Shown piece by piece: positions 1-10,294 of a stretch of DNA of 64,000 nucleotides. Numbering within the stretch: the first letter of the stretch is position 1; every line of letters begins with the position of its first letter. The notes under the pieces were generated by a model. It did not search any database, was not told the DNA's origin, and saw only the letters and a list, made by a program, of their open reading frames with translations. The position numbers and the translations under genes were made by a program. Origin of the DNA: Porifericola rhodea (lineage in GTDB: Bacteria > Bacteroidota > Bacteroidia > Cytophagales > Cyclobacteriaceae); NCBI RefSeq assembly GCF_030506305.1, contig NZ_CP119421.1:2271501-2335500 (forward strand), read 5' to 3'.

Positions 1-1804
1 ACAGGATATTAGCACAATGCTGGCTCAGACATGGATGGATGAAAAAAATGTGCTTCCGGCACAGCAGGTCAGCTTACAACTTGCTAAGCTAAAGAGTGCC
101 GAATATATGCTGGGAGATTTCAGGGACCAGAGTTTAGATGGCTGGCAAAGTGATGGTGTTGCCTTTGGTAATCAAACGACACTTGGCAAAGCTGTATTTA
201 ACTCCGCGGGCACAAAGCTTGTAGGCTTATCAGAAGGAAAGGCCTCTAGTACATTTGCTGGTTTGGGGCAGTACGGAGCTTTACGATCTCCCAACTTTAC
301 CATTACTGATGATTATATAGGCATAAGAGCATTGGGAAAGGCCGCGAGTATACGTATTGTCATAGATAACTTTCAGCTGATACGCAACCCTATTTATGGT
401 GAACTGGAAATCAGGGTAGATAGTGAAAGCTGGAAAAATTTCAGTGTAGATGTAAGCTCGTGGAAAGGCCACAAAGCATATATAGAGATAATGCCCGGCT
501 ACTATGATAATCATGCTTATAAACTTCCTGAAAACTCTTTTGTAGAGGTTGAATATGCAATAAAGTATAACAAGCAGTGGCCTCAGATAGCATCGCCTCC
601 TCAGGCTCATGGACAGTATCAGGCTCTCAAAAAGTGGGCTGCACAAGAAGGTGAGGCCGGAGATATTCAGCTGCTTCAACAGCAGCTACAAGTCAATGCA
701 CTCCCTATTAAATCTATAGAGCTGCAAGAGCTTATACAAAAAGAAGAAGTACTGCTCCATAAACTCTCGCAATCTACTTCCAGTTTTTACGCCGCTATTT
801 CAGATGGCTTTGCTATCAATAGTCCGGTATTTATCAGGGGTAATACGCAGAGCCCTTCAAACGAACTGGTGCCCCGACGTTTTTTGAGCAGTATATCAAC
901 AGTAGACTCAGTATTTAACTCTCCTGGTAGCGGTCGTGAAGAACTGGCACAAGCTATCCTCAGTGATAAAAATCCCCTTACTGCCAGGGTCATGGTCAAT
1001 CGTATCTGGCATCATATGTTTGGGCGAGGTATCGTAGAAACAGTAGATAATTTTGGTTTGCAGGGTAAGTTGCCTACGCACCCTGCGCTGCTGGATTTTC
1101 TGGCGGTAAAGTTTAAAGAAGGGGGCTGGTCTATTAAGCAAATGATCAAGTATATAGCTATGTCTGCTACCTTTCAGAGGGCAGTAGCAGCCGAGAGCTT
1201 GCAGGATCCTGAGAATTTGTGGCTGGCGGGCTTCCCCCTACGCCGCATAGAGGCCGAAGCCATACGCGATGCGATGTTAAGCGTTTCTGGCCGTTTAGAT
1301 ACCAGCAGGTATGGGCCTCCGGTAGCTGTACATCTTACAGATTTTATGCAGGGCCGCGGACGCCCTCGCCATTCTGGCCCTCTTGATGGCGCAGGCAGGC
1401 GCAGTATTTATCTGGAAGTAAGGAGGAACTTCCTTTCTCCGATGATGCTGGCCTTTGATCGCCCAATTCCCTTTTCCACCTTCGGTAAAAGAAATGTGAC
1501 CAATGTACCTGCCCAATCGCTTATACTGATGAACGATCCTTTTGTGGCGGAGCAGGCAGAGTATATGGCGAGGCAGTTGATAAAGCAGCAGACTTTGAGT
1601 ACCAACGACCGTATACAGTGGGTTTATCGCCGAGCTCTATCCAGGGCAGCAACAGAACAAGAACTGGAGGAGGCTAAGCACTTTTTAAAACAGCAGGCCA
1701 GAGCTTACAAACAGTCAGAAGCTGATATTCATGAATCATTAGAAGTGTGGCGCGACTACTGTCATACTGTTTTCAACCTGAAAGAATTTATATACCTCAT
1801 CTGA
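1..1804 (+). CDS. PSD1/DUF1553 domain protein, 5' truncated
   Basis: This is the C-terminal part of a large secreted protein of the PSD1 type (DUF1549/DUF1553), first known from planctomycetes and common in some Bacteroidota. The frame is open from base 2, before the first ATG at 17, so the gene starts outside the window and the usual N-terminal cytochrome c and DUF1549 parts would lie there. The visible part begins with a beta-rich region, followed by a DUF1553 segment from about residue 310, recognised by the NPLTARVMVNRIWHHMFG stretch and the following GWSIKQM. The next gene starts one base after the stop, so the two are one operon. DUF1553 and DUF1501 genes usually occur as such a pair. 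The biochemical role is not established; a part in breakdown of complex organic matter is inference. Confidence 0.88.
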   Translation, partial: QDISTMLAQTWMDEKNVLPAQQVSLQLAKLKSAEYMLGDFRDQSLDGWQSDGVAFGNQTTLGKAVFNSAGTKLVGLSEGKASSTFAGLGQYGALRSPNFTITDDYIGIRALGKAASIRIVIDNFQLIRNPIYGELEIRVDSESWKNFSVDVSSWKGHKAYIEIMPGYYDNHAYKLPENSFVEVEYAIKYNKQWPQIASPPQAHGQYQALKKWAAQEGEAGDIQLLQQQLQVNALPIKSIELQELIQKEEVLLHKLSQSTSSFYAAISDGFAINSPVFIRGNTQSPSNELVPRRFLSSISTVDSVFNSPGSGREELAQAILSDKNPLTARVMVNRIWHHMFGRGIVETVDNFGLQGKLPTHPALLDFLAVKFKEGGWSIKQMIKYIAMSATFQRAVAAESLQDPENLWLAGFPLRRIEAEAIRDAMLSVSGRLDTSRYGPPVAVHLTDFMQGRGRPRHSGPLDGAGRRSIYLEVRRNFLSPMMLAFDRPIPFSTFGKRNVTNVPAQSLILMNDPFVAEQAEYMARQLIKQQTLSTNDRIQWVYRRALSRAATEQELEEAKHFLKQQARAYKQSEADIHESLEVWRDYCHTVFNLKEFIYLI

Positions 1805-1805
1805 T

Positions 1806-3251
1806 ATGGGAAAAAACAAACACTGCATACATCGTCCAATAAGCCGTCGGCAAATGCTGAGCACTTGTGGCAGCGGCTTTGGTTCACTGGCTTTTGTAAG
1901 CCTGCTGGGAGGCCTGGGCAGCGCCTGCTCCAGGGTAGAGCATATGTCCTCTGCACTATCAAGCGCTATCAGTACCCCCCATTATATTCCCAAGGCAAAG
2001 CATGTCATTTTTCTGTATATGGATGGAGGCGTTTCGCAGGTAGACTCTTTTGATCCCAAACCCCGGCTGGCAAAAGAGAATGGCGGGGATCCCTACAAAA
2101 AGTTTAAAGTGGATGCCACACAGTTTGATAATATCGGAAAAATACTTAAAAGTCCCTGGGAGTTTAAGCAGTATGGTGAGTGTGGTATGCCGGTAAGTGA
2201 GCTCTTTCCTCACATTGCGAGCTGTGTAGATGATATAGCGTTGGTGCGCTCCATGACCTCCGATTTTCCTGAGCACACTAATGCGAATTATTTTTTGCAT
2301 ACCGGCAGTGGCCTTCAGGGGAGGCCCAGTATGGGAGCCTGGGTAACCTATGGACTGGGCAGCGAAAACGAAAATCTGCCTGCTTATGTAGTGCTTGATG
2401 GGGGGCTGGTGCCTCCGGGTGGTCTGGATAACTTTAACAGTGGGTTTCTGCCCGCCTCATACCAGGCCTCTGTGCTCAAAAGCCAGAAAATACCACTGGC
2501 CAATATACAGCCTCTAGAGGAGGCTGGTCTGCAAGATCAAAAGCTGGCATACATCAAGCAGATGGACCAAAGCCTGATGGGTAAACTGGGCCATGCCGAT
2601 GCGGTAGAATCTGCCATCTCTAATTACGAGCTGGCCTATCGCATGCAGTCATCAGTACCTGAGCTAACAGAGTTTAGTGCAGAAACCGCTGCTACCAAAA
2701 AGCTGTATGGCTTCTTCTCTGACGATCCGCATACTCGTAGCTATGCTGCCCAATGCCTACTGGCTCGTCGGCTGGTAGAGCGTGGGGTGCGCTTTATTGA
2801 GCTTACCTGCCCTAGTGTAAAAGCAGACCGCTGGGATCAGCACAATGGCCTTAAAGACGGACATGAAAGAAATGCACATGCTGTAGATCAACCAATAGCT
2901 GGCCTGCTTAAAGATCTTAAAGGCAGAGGGTTACTGGATGAGACGTTGTTGGTATGGACCGGAGAGTTTGGCAGAACCCCATTTGCCCAGGGGAGCAACG
3001 GGAGAGATCATAATCCTTCTGCTTTTAGCATGTGGATGGCCGGTGCTGGCATTAAAGGAGGAACAATCTTCGGACAGACTGACGACTATGGCTATAGGGT
3101 AGTTGAAAACAAAGTTACCATTCATGATTTACATGCTACCATGCTGCATCTTTTGGGAGTAAATCATGAAAAGTTGACCTTTCATTTCGGTGGCAGGGAT
3201 ATTCGGCTTACCGATGTGCATGGTCGTGTAATGCAAGACATATTGGCCTAA
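1806..3251 (+). CDS. DUF1501 domain protein, Tat-exported
   Basis: A 481-residue DUF1501 protein, a family distantly related to sulfatase and alkaline phosphatase folds. The N-terminus carries a twin-arginine signal (SRRQML, Arg14-Arg15) followed by a hydrophobic stretch ending in LGSAC, which could also be a lipobox, so the product may be a Tat-exported lipoprotein. The body has the family landmarks HVIFLYMDGGVSQVDSFDPK near residue 65, HTNANYF near 158 and TGEFGRTPF near 385, followed by RDHNP. Length is normal for the family. It follows the DUF1553 gene with a one-base gap. Tat export fits a protein that folds, perhaps with metal, before export. Substrate unknown. Confidence 0.9.
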   Translation: MGKNKHCIHRPISRRQMLSTCGSGFGSLAFVSLLGGLGSACSRVEHMSSALSSAISTPHYIPKAKHVIFLYMDGGVSQVDSFDPKPRLAKENGGDPYKKFKVDATQFDNIGKILKSPWEFKQYGECGMPVSELFPHIASCVDDIALVRSMTSDFPEHTNANYFLHTGSGLQGRPSMGAWVTYGLGSENENLPAYVVLDGGLVPPGGLDNFNSGFLPASYQASVLKSQKIPLANIQPLEEAGLQDQKLAYIKQMDQSLMGKLGHADAVESAISNYELAYRMQSSVPELTEFSAETAATKKLYGFFSDDPHTRSYAAQCLLARRLVERGVRFIELTCPSVKADRWDQHNGLKDGHERNAHAVDQPIAGLLKDLKGRGLLDETLLVWTGEFGRTPFAQGSNGRDHNPSAFSMWMAGAGIKGGTIFGQTDDYGYRVVENKVTIHDLHATMLHLLGVNHEKLTFHFGGRDIRLTDVHGRVMQDILA

Positions 3252-3761
3252 GCCAGATAAGTTGAAATTCACTACGATAGGACTGTAGCACGAATTGTAG
3301 AAATTAGCAACTAATAGTCAAGTATAAATTACTTATTAACGCGGGCTAAAAGATCTGTATATATAAATTTTTAAGTGTTTATTAGGTAATTACCACCTTA
3401 TAGATTTTTTGGTTATTTGCTGCCTGATCTTTCGTTTTTTTGCGTATTTCTACATTTTTTCTATGCCTTATTTTAGCTTCAGTAACTTACTAATCCCTCA
3501 AAAACTTCTTTAAAACATCGCTAACAGCTATTTACTAGTTTTTTGCTAAAATAATCACACAACCCCACGGACTTTACAAAAAGTAGTGTTAAAATTGGTA
3601 TGTGATAGTAATACACACAAATTTGTACGTAAGTAAATATGGAAGGCCTATACGGTTACTTAAGTTTGTAAATATACAGTCCTTATATACTGTTAAGTGA
3701 ACATTTTGCCAGCTATCACTATTATTTTTAATAATATCCGGTTTAACACAATTGCGTTTTC
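3252..3761. other. Intergenic region before the PAS kinase gene
   Basis: About 510 AT-rich bases with no convincing gene. TAAGTTTG at 3661-3668 matches the Bacteroidota -7 element, but no TTTG lies at the right distance upstream, so I do not call a promoter. A weak inverted repeat (ACAGT/ACTGT) lies around 3675-3695. No clear terminator follows the DUF1501 gene. Confidence 0.6.
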
Positions 3762-6700
3762 ATGCTCAACTCTCTTAAATTACTTAATACCTGTATTAAT
3801 ACTATTGATGCTGGTATAGGAATAATTGACAGGCAGGGCACCCTTAGAATGGCAAATGTTGCTTTAGCAAAAATTTGCGAAACTAGTGTAGAAGAAATAG
3901 AGGGTAAGCATTACCAAACTTTACTCAAAAACCACCAGGAATCAGGCTCCCAGCTTGAGGCCTTAATACTGGGTGAGCAGAACGAAATCAGCGAGTGTAA
4001 ATTTTGGCATCAAGATCAAAACCGGTATAAATATATCAGAGGCTATGCTAAAAATGAGGTAGATGATGAGTTAGGCTCATGCCGCATCATTTTCATAAAC
4101 GATATTAGTGAGGAAGTAGCCCAGAGAGAGAACTTAAAAGTACGCGCCTCTATACTCAAAAATGTGCGCGATAGCATTATTGTAGTAGACAATGACGGAA
4201 TTATTATCTACTGGAACGCTGCTGCTACAGAGCTTTTTGGTATCGCGAAAGAAAAAATACTGGGAGCACATATCAACGAATTTAATCCGGGCTTTGACCC
4301 CAAAGCTTTTATTGCTGCCGCAGGTGATAATAAAGATTACTTCCGTAGAATAGACTGGAAATTTATAAGAGCAGATGGTACAGAAGTTTGGGCCGATGTA
4401 AAGCTGAGTTTTCTCTTTGACGAAAGCGAAGGGGATGTACAGGGTTTTATTGGTGTATCAAAAGATATTACGGAAAAAAAACAGCAGGAACTGGAACTGG
4501 TAAGGCGCAATAAAGAATTCGCCTCTCTCATTGATTCTCAGACCAATTTCCTGGCAAGAATAGATACCAGGGGCAACTTCACTTACGTTAACCAATGGTT
4601 TCAGGAAAAATTCGACTATGGTAAAGAAATAGTGGGGCATAATTTTATGTCAGAAATTCATCCTGATGATGTAAAACCCTGCTGGCAAATGCTGGAGGCG
4701 TGCAAAGCCTCTCCCGGTAAAGCAATACCAATAGAACTAAGAGGGCTCAGAGGTAAAGAAACATTTTACTGGGAGGTAGTGGCTCTTACAAACGAAGAAG
4801 GAGAAGTTACCGAATACCAGGGAGTAGGTTATGATATTACCGAAAGCAAACTTGCAGATAGCGAAATACGTTCGCTCAAAGCATTCAATGAGCTTTTGCT
4901 GGAAATTTCTACAGAACTAATCAATGCGACTCCAGAAAACCTGGACGAACGTATACACGAGTCCCTGCAAAAGGTAACTACATTTGCCAATTTTGACCGC
5001 GCTGTTATCTATCTCTTTACCAGCAACCAGGAAGAGGTCTACCTAACGCATGAGTATTGTGCGGAAGGTATAGCCCCATTCCCGGATAGTGCCCACCGGT
5101 ATTCTATAGCAGAATATGGCTGGTGGTCAGATAAAATATTCAATAAAGAAGCTGTTGAAGTTCAGGATATAGAGCAATTGCCGACTGAGGCCGCTTCGGT
5201 TAAGCAGGCGCTAGAGCAATTAGGCGCGCTATCTATGCTTATGCTGCCTGTGGCGCATAACGATCAGCTGATAGGCGCTCTGGGCTTTACCTCCTATACA
5301 GAAACCAAAGACTGGGATAAAGATACTTTAGCGTTATTCAAGCTATTAGGCGCTATGCTGGGCAATACGTTTAAAGGGGTAGAAACCATGGGTAAGCTTA
5401 AAGAAAGTATTACTCAGTATGCTCTTTTGGCTGATAACGTAACAGATATAGTACTTAAACATGATTTAGATTTTAAGATCAACTTTATTACACCTTCCTG
5501 TAAAGATATGCTGGGTTATGAGGAGAGTGAGGTGCTGGGGCAGTCTTTTGCAAGTTTGGTGTATCCGGAAGATCTGTATACAATTTCTACCCACGTACAA
5601 GATGCGCTGTCGGGAAAAAGAATACGCTTCATTACTCGCCTGAAAAAAAAAGATGGAAACTATATATGGATAGAAGCCCGTGCCAGAGCTACAAAAACAA
5701 ATGGCGCTACTGAGTTAATCGCTATTATTAGAGATATTGACCTGCAAAAGCAGATTGAAGTAGAAAAAGATGAGCTTTTCCGTGAAACCCATGCCCTAAA
5801 CGAAGAGCTGAGAGCCAGTGAAGAAGAACTCTTGCAGACACTGGATAAAACCGTAGAACTGAACGAGCAATTGACTAACAACGAGCGCAAGTTTAAAGGA
5901 CTCATTGAGAAAAGCTTTGAAGGTATAGTGGTTTATGGTATGGATGCACGAGTGCTTTATGCCTCCCCTTCTGCTACACAGATTATGGGTTATTCTTATG
6001 AAGAAGTGATTAACATGACGGGGAGAGATTTTATCTACCCTGAAGATTTACCGCTTTCTGATGCTTATATGTCAAAACTCGTTAAAAAACCCGGAGAGCG
6101 TATTTCTTTTGAAATTCGTTGTGTGCGCAAAGATAGAGAAGTAATCTGGATCGAGTCCAATGTTACCAACCTTTTAGAAGACCCTGCCATAGAAGGGCTG
6201 GTGGTTAACTTTAGGGACATTACGGAAAGGAAAAAATACGAGATTAGACTGGAGGAAATACGCACCTCACTTAATCTGGCTCAGAAGGTAGCTAAGATAG
6301 GTAGCTGGGAGGTTAACCTGAAGACTATGGAGTCTTTTACTTCAGAAGAGTTTCACGCTATTTTGGGACTGGAGCGCAACCATAAAACTGTAGAGTTTGA
6401 CGAACTGGTGCAGTTTTTACACCCGGAAGACCGGCAAAAAGTGTTGGATGACATGGAACTCGCCATGCGTAGTGGGGCTGTTAATGACAGCAATTATCAC
6501 GAGCTGGAATACCGGATTATAGACAAAAAAGGAGACATCAAGCATATTAAAGCAGATAGGCAGATTATTATAGATGAGGAGGCAGGTACAGCCAGGATGA
6601 TTGGTACCATACAGGATGTTACCAGAGAAAAAGAGCTGAAAAGGCTGCTGGACGAAACTAGTAAAGTAGCAAAAGTTGGAGGCTGGGAAGTAAACTTAGT

Positions 6701-8090
6701 TAGGAATGAGCTTGTCTGGACAGAAGAAACTTACAGAATCCATGAGTTACCTCTCACCAATACAGTAAATTTAGAAGAAGCGGTAAAGTATTATCATCCT
6801 GAAGATCTGCCTATGCTTAGGGCAGCCGTAAACCAAATGATAAATCAGGGCCAGAAATATGATCTGGAGCTCCGCTTAATCACAGCAAAGGGTAAGCTTA
6901 GGTGGGTACGGGCAACGGCGGGTATTGTAAATAAGGTGAATGGCAAGATTGTTAAATTCAGAGGTTCCATTCAGGACATTACAGAAAGGAAAAAGCGTGA
7001 TGAAGAGATTCAAAGATACTCCGAACGCCTCAAGATTGCTACCAAAGCTGCGCAGATTGGAGTGTGGGAAGTAGATGTACAAAATGATATGCTTAAATGG
7101 GATGCACAAACCTGCGAAATTTTTGGTTTGCCATCAGATAATCATCAGGGCAAATTTAGCCAGTTGTCCAAATTGTTTCATCCGGATGATATGATGAGTG
7201 CACCAAGCATAGAAAAAGTCAGACGTATAGCAGAACCAGAGCTAAAAGGTGATTTCAGAATCATACGGCCAGACAATGGAGAGGTCCGCTTTATTAAATC
7301 TGCTGGAAAAGTATTTTATGACGAGCATAAGGAACCCGTTAGGATAGTAGGGGTTCACTGGGATATAACCCCAGCCAAACAAAACGAAGAGCGGCTGGAA
7401 CGTAAAAATGCTGAGCTTATTAAAATCAACTCTGAACTGGATCACTTCGTGTATAGTACTTCGCACAATCTACGTGCTCCCCTTACCTCAGTTATGGGCA
7501 TCGTCAATATTATGCGCGAAGTAGAGACCGCCGAAGAGCGTGAGGTATTTATTGATATGATTCAGAAGAGTATCTACAAACTGGACGAGACCATACAAGA
7601 GATTAATGATTACTCTAAGAATGCACGTGTTAAGGTTGAAAAAGAGCATATTGATTTTCGCCTGATCATAGATAACATACTGGAGAGCCTCTCTTATATG
7701 GAGAATGCGCAAAAAATGAAGATGCAGGTAGAGGTAGATGATGATCTCGAGTACTGCTCTGATCCGGGACGCCTCAAAATTATTTTTAACAACCTTCTTT
7801 CCAATGCTGTAAAATATGCTAACCCCATAGAGGCTAAGCCCTTTATGCTGGTAGAAGTAAAAAAAGATAATGGGCAGGTTTTTATAAGGGTAAAAGACAA
7901 TGGCATAGGTATTAAGGAAGAATACTTGGAGAGAGTATTTAACATGTTTTTTAGAGCTACCAACAAATCCAGTGGCTCTGGTCTGGGGCTGTATATTGTA
8001 AAAGAGGCGGTTGAGAAACTGGGAGGTAATATAGAGGTAGAGTCAGTAGCAGGTGAAGGAACAGAATTTATAGTGCGGCTTCCCTTGTAA
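3762..8090 (+). CDS. Multi-PAS/GAF sensor histidine kinase, soluble
   Basis: A 1442-residue histidine kinase with no signal peptide or membrane segment, so it probably senses in the cytoplasm. Reading the PAS/PAC boundaries (DITE-like ends), the order is three PAS domains (about 10-370), one GAF domain (about 385-545), one PAS (548-665), a coiled coil (about 665-710), four more PAS domains (710-1205), then HisKA and HATPase. The phospho-acceptor is His1235 in STSHNLRAPL, and the ATP-binding G box is GSGLGLYIV near 1405-1415. There is no receiver domain and no adjacent response regulator, so it is an orphan whose partner lies elsewhere. Eight PAS modules suggest integration of several small-molecule or redox signals; which ones cannot be told from sequence. 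Transcribed convergently with the amine oxidase gene. Confidence 0.93.
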   Translation: MLNSLKLLNTCINTIDAGIGIIDRQGTLRMANVALAKICETSVEEIEGKHYQTLLKNHQESGSQLEALILGEQNEISECKFWHQDQNRYKYIRGYAKNEVDDELGSCRIIFINDISEEVAQRENLKVRASILKNVRDSIIVVDNDGIIIYWNAAATELFGIAKEKILGAHINEFNPGFDPKAFIAAAGDNKDYFRRIDWKFIRADGTEVWADVKLSFLFDESEGDVQGFIGVSKDITEKKQQELELVRRNKEFASLIDSQTNFLARIDTRGNFTYVNQWFQEKFDYGKEIVGHNFMSEIHPDDVKPCWQMLEACKASPGKAIPIELRGLRGKETFYWEVVALTNEEGEVTEYQGVGYDITESKLADSEIRSLKAFNELLLEISTELINATPENLDERIHESLQKVTTFANFDRAVIYLFTSNQEEVYLTHEYCAEGIAPFPDSAHRYSIAEYGWWSDKIFNKEAVEVQDIEQLPTEAASVKQALEQLGALSMLMLPVAHNDQLIGALGFTSYTETKDWDKDTLALFKLLGAMLGNTFKGVETMGKLKESITQYALLADNVTDIVLKHDLDFKINFITPSCKDMLGYEESEVLGQSFASLVYPEDLYTISTHVQDALSGKRIRFITRLKKKDGNYIWIEARARATKTNGATELIAIIRDIDLQKQIEVEKDELFRETHALNEELRASEEELLQTLDKTVELNEQLTNNERKFKGLIEKSFEGIVVYGMDARVLYASPSATQIMGYSYEEVINMTGRDFIYPEDLPLSDAYMSKLVKKPGERISFEIRCVRKDREVIWIESNVTNLLEDPAIEGLVVNFRDITERKKYEIRLEEIRTSLNLAQKVAKIGSWEVNLKTMESFTSEEFHAILGLERNHKTVEFDELVQFLHPEDRQKVLDDMELAMRSGAVNDSNYHELEYRIIDKKGDIKHIKADRQIIIDEEAGTARMIGTIQDVTREKELKRLLDETSKVAKVGGWEVNLVRNELVWTEETYRIHELPLTNTVNLEEAVKYYHPEDLPMLRAAVNQMINQGQKYDLELRLITAKGKLRWVRATAGIVNKVNGKIVKFRGSIQDITERKKRDEEIQRYSERLKIATKAAQIGVWEVDVQNDMLKWDAQTCEIFGLPSDNHQGKFSQLSKLFHPDDMMSAPSIEKVRRIAEPELKGDFRIIRPDNGEVRFIKSAGKVFYDEHKEPVRIVGVHWDITPAKQNEERLERKNAELIKINSELDHFVYSTSHNLRAPLTSVMGIVNIMREVETAEEREVFIDMIQKSIYKLDETIQEINDYSKNARVKVEKEHIDFRLIIDNILESLSYMENAQKMKMQVEVDDDLEYCSDPGRLKIIFNNLLSNAVKYANPIEAKPFMLVEVKKDNGQVFIRVKDNGIGIKEEYLERVFNMFFRATNKSSGSGLGLYIVKEAVEKLGGNIEVESVAGEGTEFIVRLPL

Positions 8091-8117
8091 GTGGGCCCTA
8101 AATCTGGTGTAAAGCAC

Positions 8118-8165
8118 AAAAATAAAAAAAGCCATATCACACTTTAAAAAAGCAGCGATATGGCT
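8118..8165 (-). terminator. Terminator of the SusCD-amine oxidase operon
   Basis: On the minus strand a nine-base stem (AGCCATATC, 8130-8138, pairing with GATATGGCT, 8157-8165) is followed by a run of T broken once (TTTTTTTATTTTT). It lies 23 bases past the amine oxidase stop codon, in the gap between convergent genes. Confidence 0.8.
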
Positions 8166-8187
8166 GAAGGTAACTAACTAATTGAGG

Positions 8188-10254
8188 CTACCTTTTGCCC
8201 TGACTTGGGGCATTCTGATCATTCAAATTCTTTTCAGGACTTATCTTTTTGCTTATACCTTCAGGTAGCTTAGCCGGAGGCATACCCAGAACCGGATTAG
8301 AGGACATAAACCCAAAAGGCATCAGGCTAACAGCTACTGTATGCTGGTTCATAATGGGCCACTCCTCTGGCCTAACTATGTGGGTTACGCCAGCTACATA
8401 CCAGGCCACCACATCTGTGTTCATCAGGTTTCTGTCTTTTTTAGTCCACTCTACCAGACCCTGCGCTTTTTGGTTGCTGGCAGGGTAGTCTCCGGCAGGG
8501 TACATTTCATCCGGGTGATAGGGAGTAGCCCAAAAATGATGGTAAAGTACCGGAGCACGATTATATAGCGAAGAGTTTTTTGCTGCCAGCGGTGTTATAC
8601 CAGCACTCGGGTGAAGCATGTATGAGGAGCTATGCCCATATTTATTTTTTACATTTTTGTTCATAATCATCCACATGCGGTTAGTAGAGGCTTTGGCATC
8701 TCTTTGCGCCTGTAGCTCACTTTTAAACATATCCATCTTACCTACCAATGCATTTCCGTAAGGGTTCTCATCCTTGTCTTCTACGGTAATAGAGTTCATT
8801 TCTCCTACCATATTTTCCTGTCCGTCTACGTCAATATCAAAACGGTATACAAACCAGTGCTGGTGGTTATTAGCCTCTACATGGGGCTCTACTATAGTAC
8901 CAAAGTAACTACCCTGTGAAGATTCGTCTGCACTACCTGGCGTATCGTCTACACGTTCTACACTTCTGATATGTGCGATACCATTAAGCTCAGTCACTAC
9001 TTTGATGTTTCCATCCTCCTTAAAAATCCATTTAAAGCCATAATCATAATTGCCCGCCGTAATGTAGTATTTAATGGCAAGGTCGGTGGCTCTTCTGGAG
9101 TAATGCTGGTGGCGCCACAATACGCCTCCGTATTCTTCAAATACAGCTATAGCACTATCAGACTGAATGGGGCTTCCGTAGTCGTTATGTAAAGTAACCG
9201 GAAGATAAGTCGCATTTTCCGGAGCATCGGCACCCACGGTAAGAGGGCGAGCTACATCCTGAAACAGGCGAAACTCTCCTACATCAAAATAGTTGTTAGA
9301 AGCATTGAGCAAGTCCGGCGAGCCATAGTTCACAATCATTTCAGCCAGCCCTCCCCGGTACATGACATACCTCCACTGGTCCTGCGCATGGTCAAAGTAC
9401 TGTACTTCGTAGATGACCAAACCTTCGCGGCTATGTATACCGAAGCGGAATTTCCAGAAGGGAGAAATTACCTGATTCCCTTCTATGCGGTAGTTAGTAC
9501 CTTCTGGTTGCGTGATCATTACTGGCTTAGGGGCCTGAAGATCTATTTTAATAGAGTCTCCATCAAAGTAATTGACTTCTACCGGTTCTGACCAGCCCCT
9601 GCCGGTATCTACTACCTTAAGCACCTTTTTGTCGGTAATATCTACATAAGCGTAAATTCCACCTATGGGTACCCGGCGGTATTTTTTGTTTTTGTAGACT
9701 GGTGATACAATCTTTTCGCGATTGCCCAATGGCGCTAGCCCTAGGTCTGCCGCAAAGTTTCCGTAGCTTGCTTTTACAGAGTCTGGGTCAACGCCTCTTT
9801 TTCTTAGGGCTGCTTCCCATTCCTTGTTACCTTCCACTATGCTAGACGTAATGGAATCTGCTTTAAAGCTCCCTACAGGCTGCTTATCCTTTACCTCTTC
9901 AAAACTCAGTAGCTTAGAAGATTTAAGGTCCAGAACAGCTTTGCCCATAACATTAGACTGGTAATCATACAAATAGGCATAGGCCTCTCTTCTGAAAGCC
10001 TCACCCGCTTCGTAGGCCAGCACCTCCTCTTTGGGCGGTTCTTTCAGGTTAATAATGCTAAACAGGCTGCTGCTATCATTTGTAACTTTACCCTCTTTCA
10101 ACAAAATTTGTTTGACTAATTTGATCTCATTAGAGTCTAGCGGATCAAGCGGATGCTTAAATTGCATACCACTTTGCTGTGCAATGGTGTTGTGGCTTAT
10201 GCTCAGTAGGCAGAAGGTAAAAAGCAGACATAATGTCCAGAGTCTCTTTTTCAT
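8188..10254 (-). CDS. Copper amine oxidase, secreted
   Basis: A 688-residue copper/topaquinone amine oxidase, which oxidises primary amines to aldehydes with release of ammonia and hydrogen peroxide. A Sec signal peptide (about 1-25, ending in TIAQQ) points to the periplasm or cell surface. The cofactor motif N-Y-D is at 402-404, so Tyr403 is the predicted topaquinone precursor. Copper ligands are His464 and His466 (HQH) and His625 (THIVRPEEWP). The likely catalytic base is Asp324 (YFDVGE). All key residues are present, so the enzyme should be active. It is the last gene of a susC-susD operon, which suggests that the pair binds or imports an amine-bearing substrate or its product. The substrate (aromatic, aliphatic or amino-sugar) cannot be told from sequence. 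Confidence 0.95.
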   Translation of the reverse strand: MKKRLWTLCLLFTFCLLSISHNTIAQQSGMQFKHPLDPLDSNEIKLVKQILLKEGKVTNDSSSLFSIINLKEPPKEEVLAYEAGEAFRREAYAYLYDYQSNVMGKAVLDLKSSKLLSFEEVKDKQPVGSFKADSITSSIVEGNKEWEAALRKRGVDPDSVKASYGNFAADLGLAPLGNREKIVSPVYKNKKYRRVPIGGIYAYVDITDKKVLKVVDTGRGWSEPVEVNYFDGDSIKIDLQAPKPVMITQPEGTNYRIEGNQVISPFWKFRFGIHSREGLVIYEVQYFDHAQDQWRYVMYRGGLAEMIVNYGSPDLLNASNNYFDVGEFRLFQDVARPLTVGADAPENATYLPVTLHNDYGSPIQSDSAIAVFEEYGGVLWRHQHYSRRATDLAIKYYITAGNYDYGFKWIFKEDGNIKVVTELNGIAHIRSVERVDDTPGSADESSQGSYFGTIVEPHVEANNHQHWFVYRFDIDVDGQENMVGEMNSITVEDKDENPYGNALVGKMDMFKSELQAQRDAKASTNRMWMIMNKNVKNKYGHSSSYMLHPSAGITPLAAKNSSLYNRAPVLYHHFWATPYHPDEMYPAGDYPASNQKAQGLVEWTKKDRNLMNTDVVAWYVAGVTHIVRPEEWPIMNQHTVAVSLMPFGFMSSNPVLGMPPAKLPEGISKKISPEKNLNDQNAPSQGKR

Positions 10255-10294
10255 AAATAGGTTAGTTTTGAGTAATACATATTTGATTAGCGTT

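Noticed and set aside
281-679. Minus-strand frame of 132 codons opposite the DUF1553 gene.
   Set aside because: Composition is that of a reverse-strand shadow; the plus-strand frame matches a known family across the whole stretch.
7694-8140. Minus-strand frame of 148 codons over the end of the multi-PAS kinase.
   Set aside because: It lies opposite the HATPase domain, whose motifs are clear on the plus strand, and it runs into the amine oxidase terminator.
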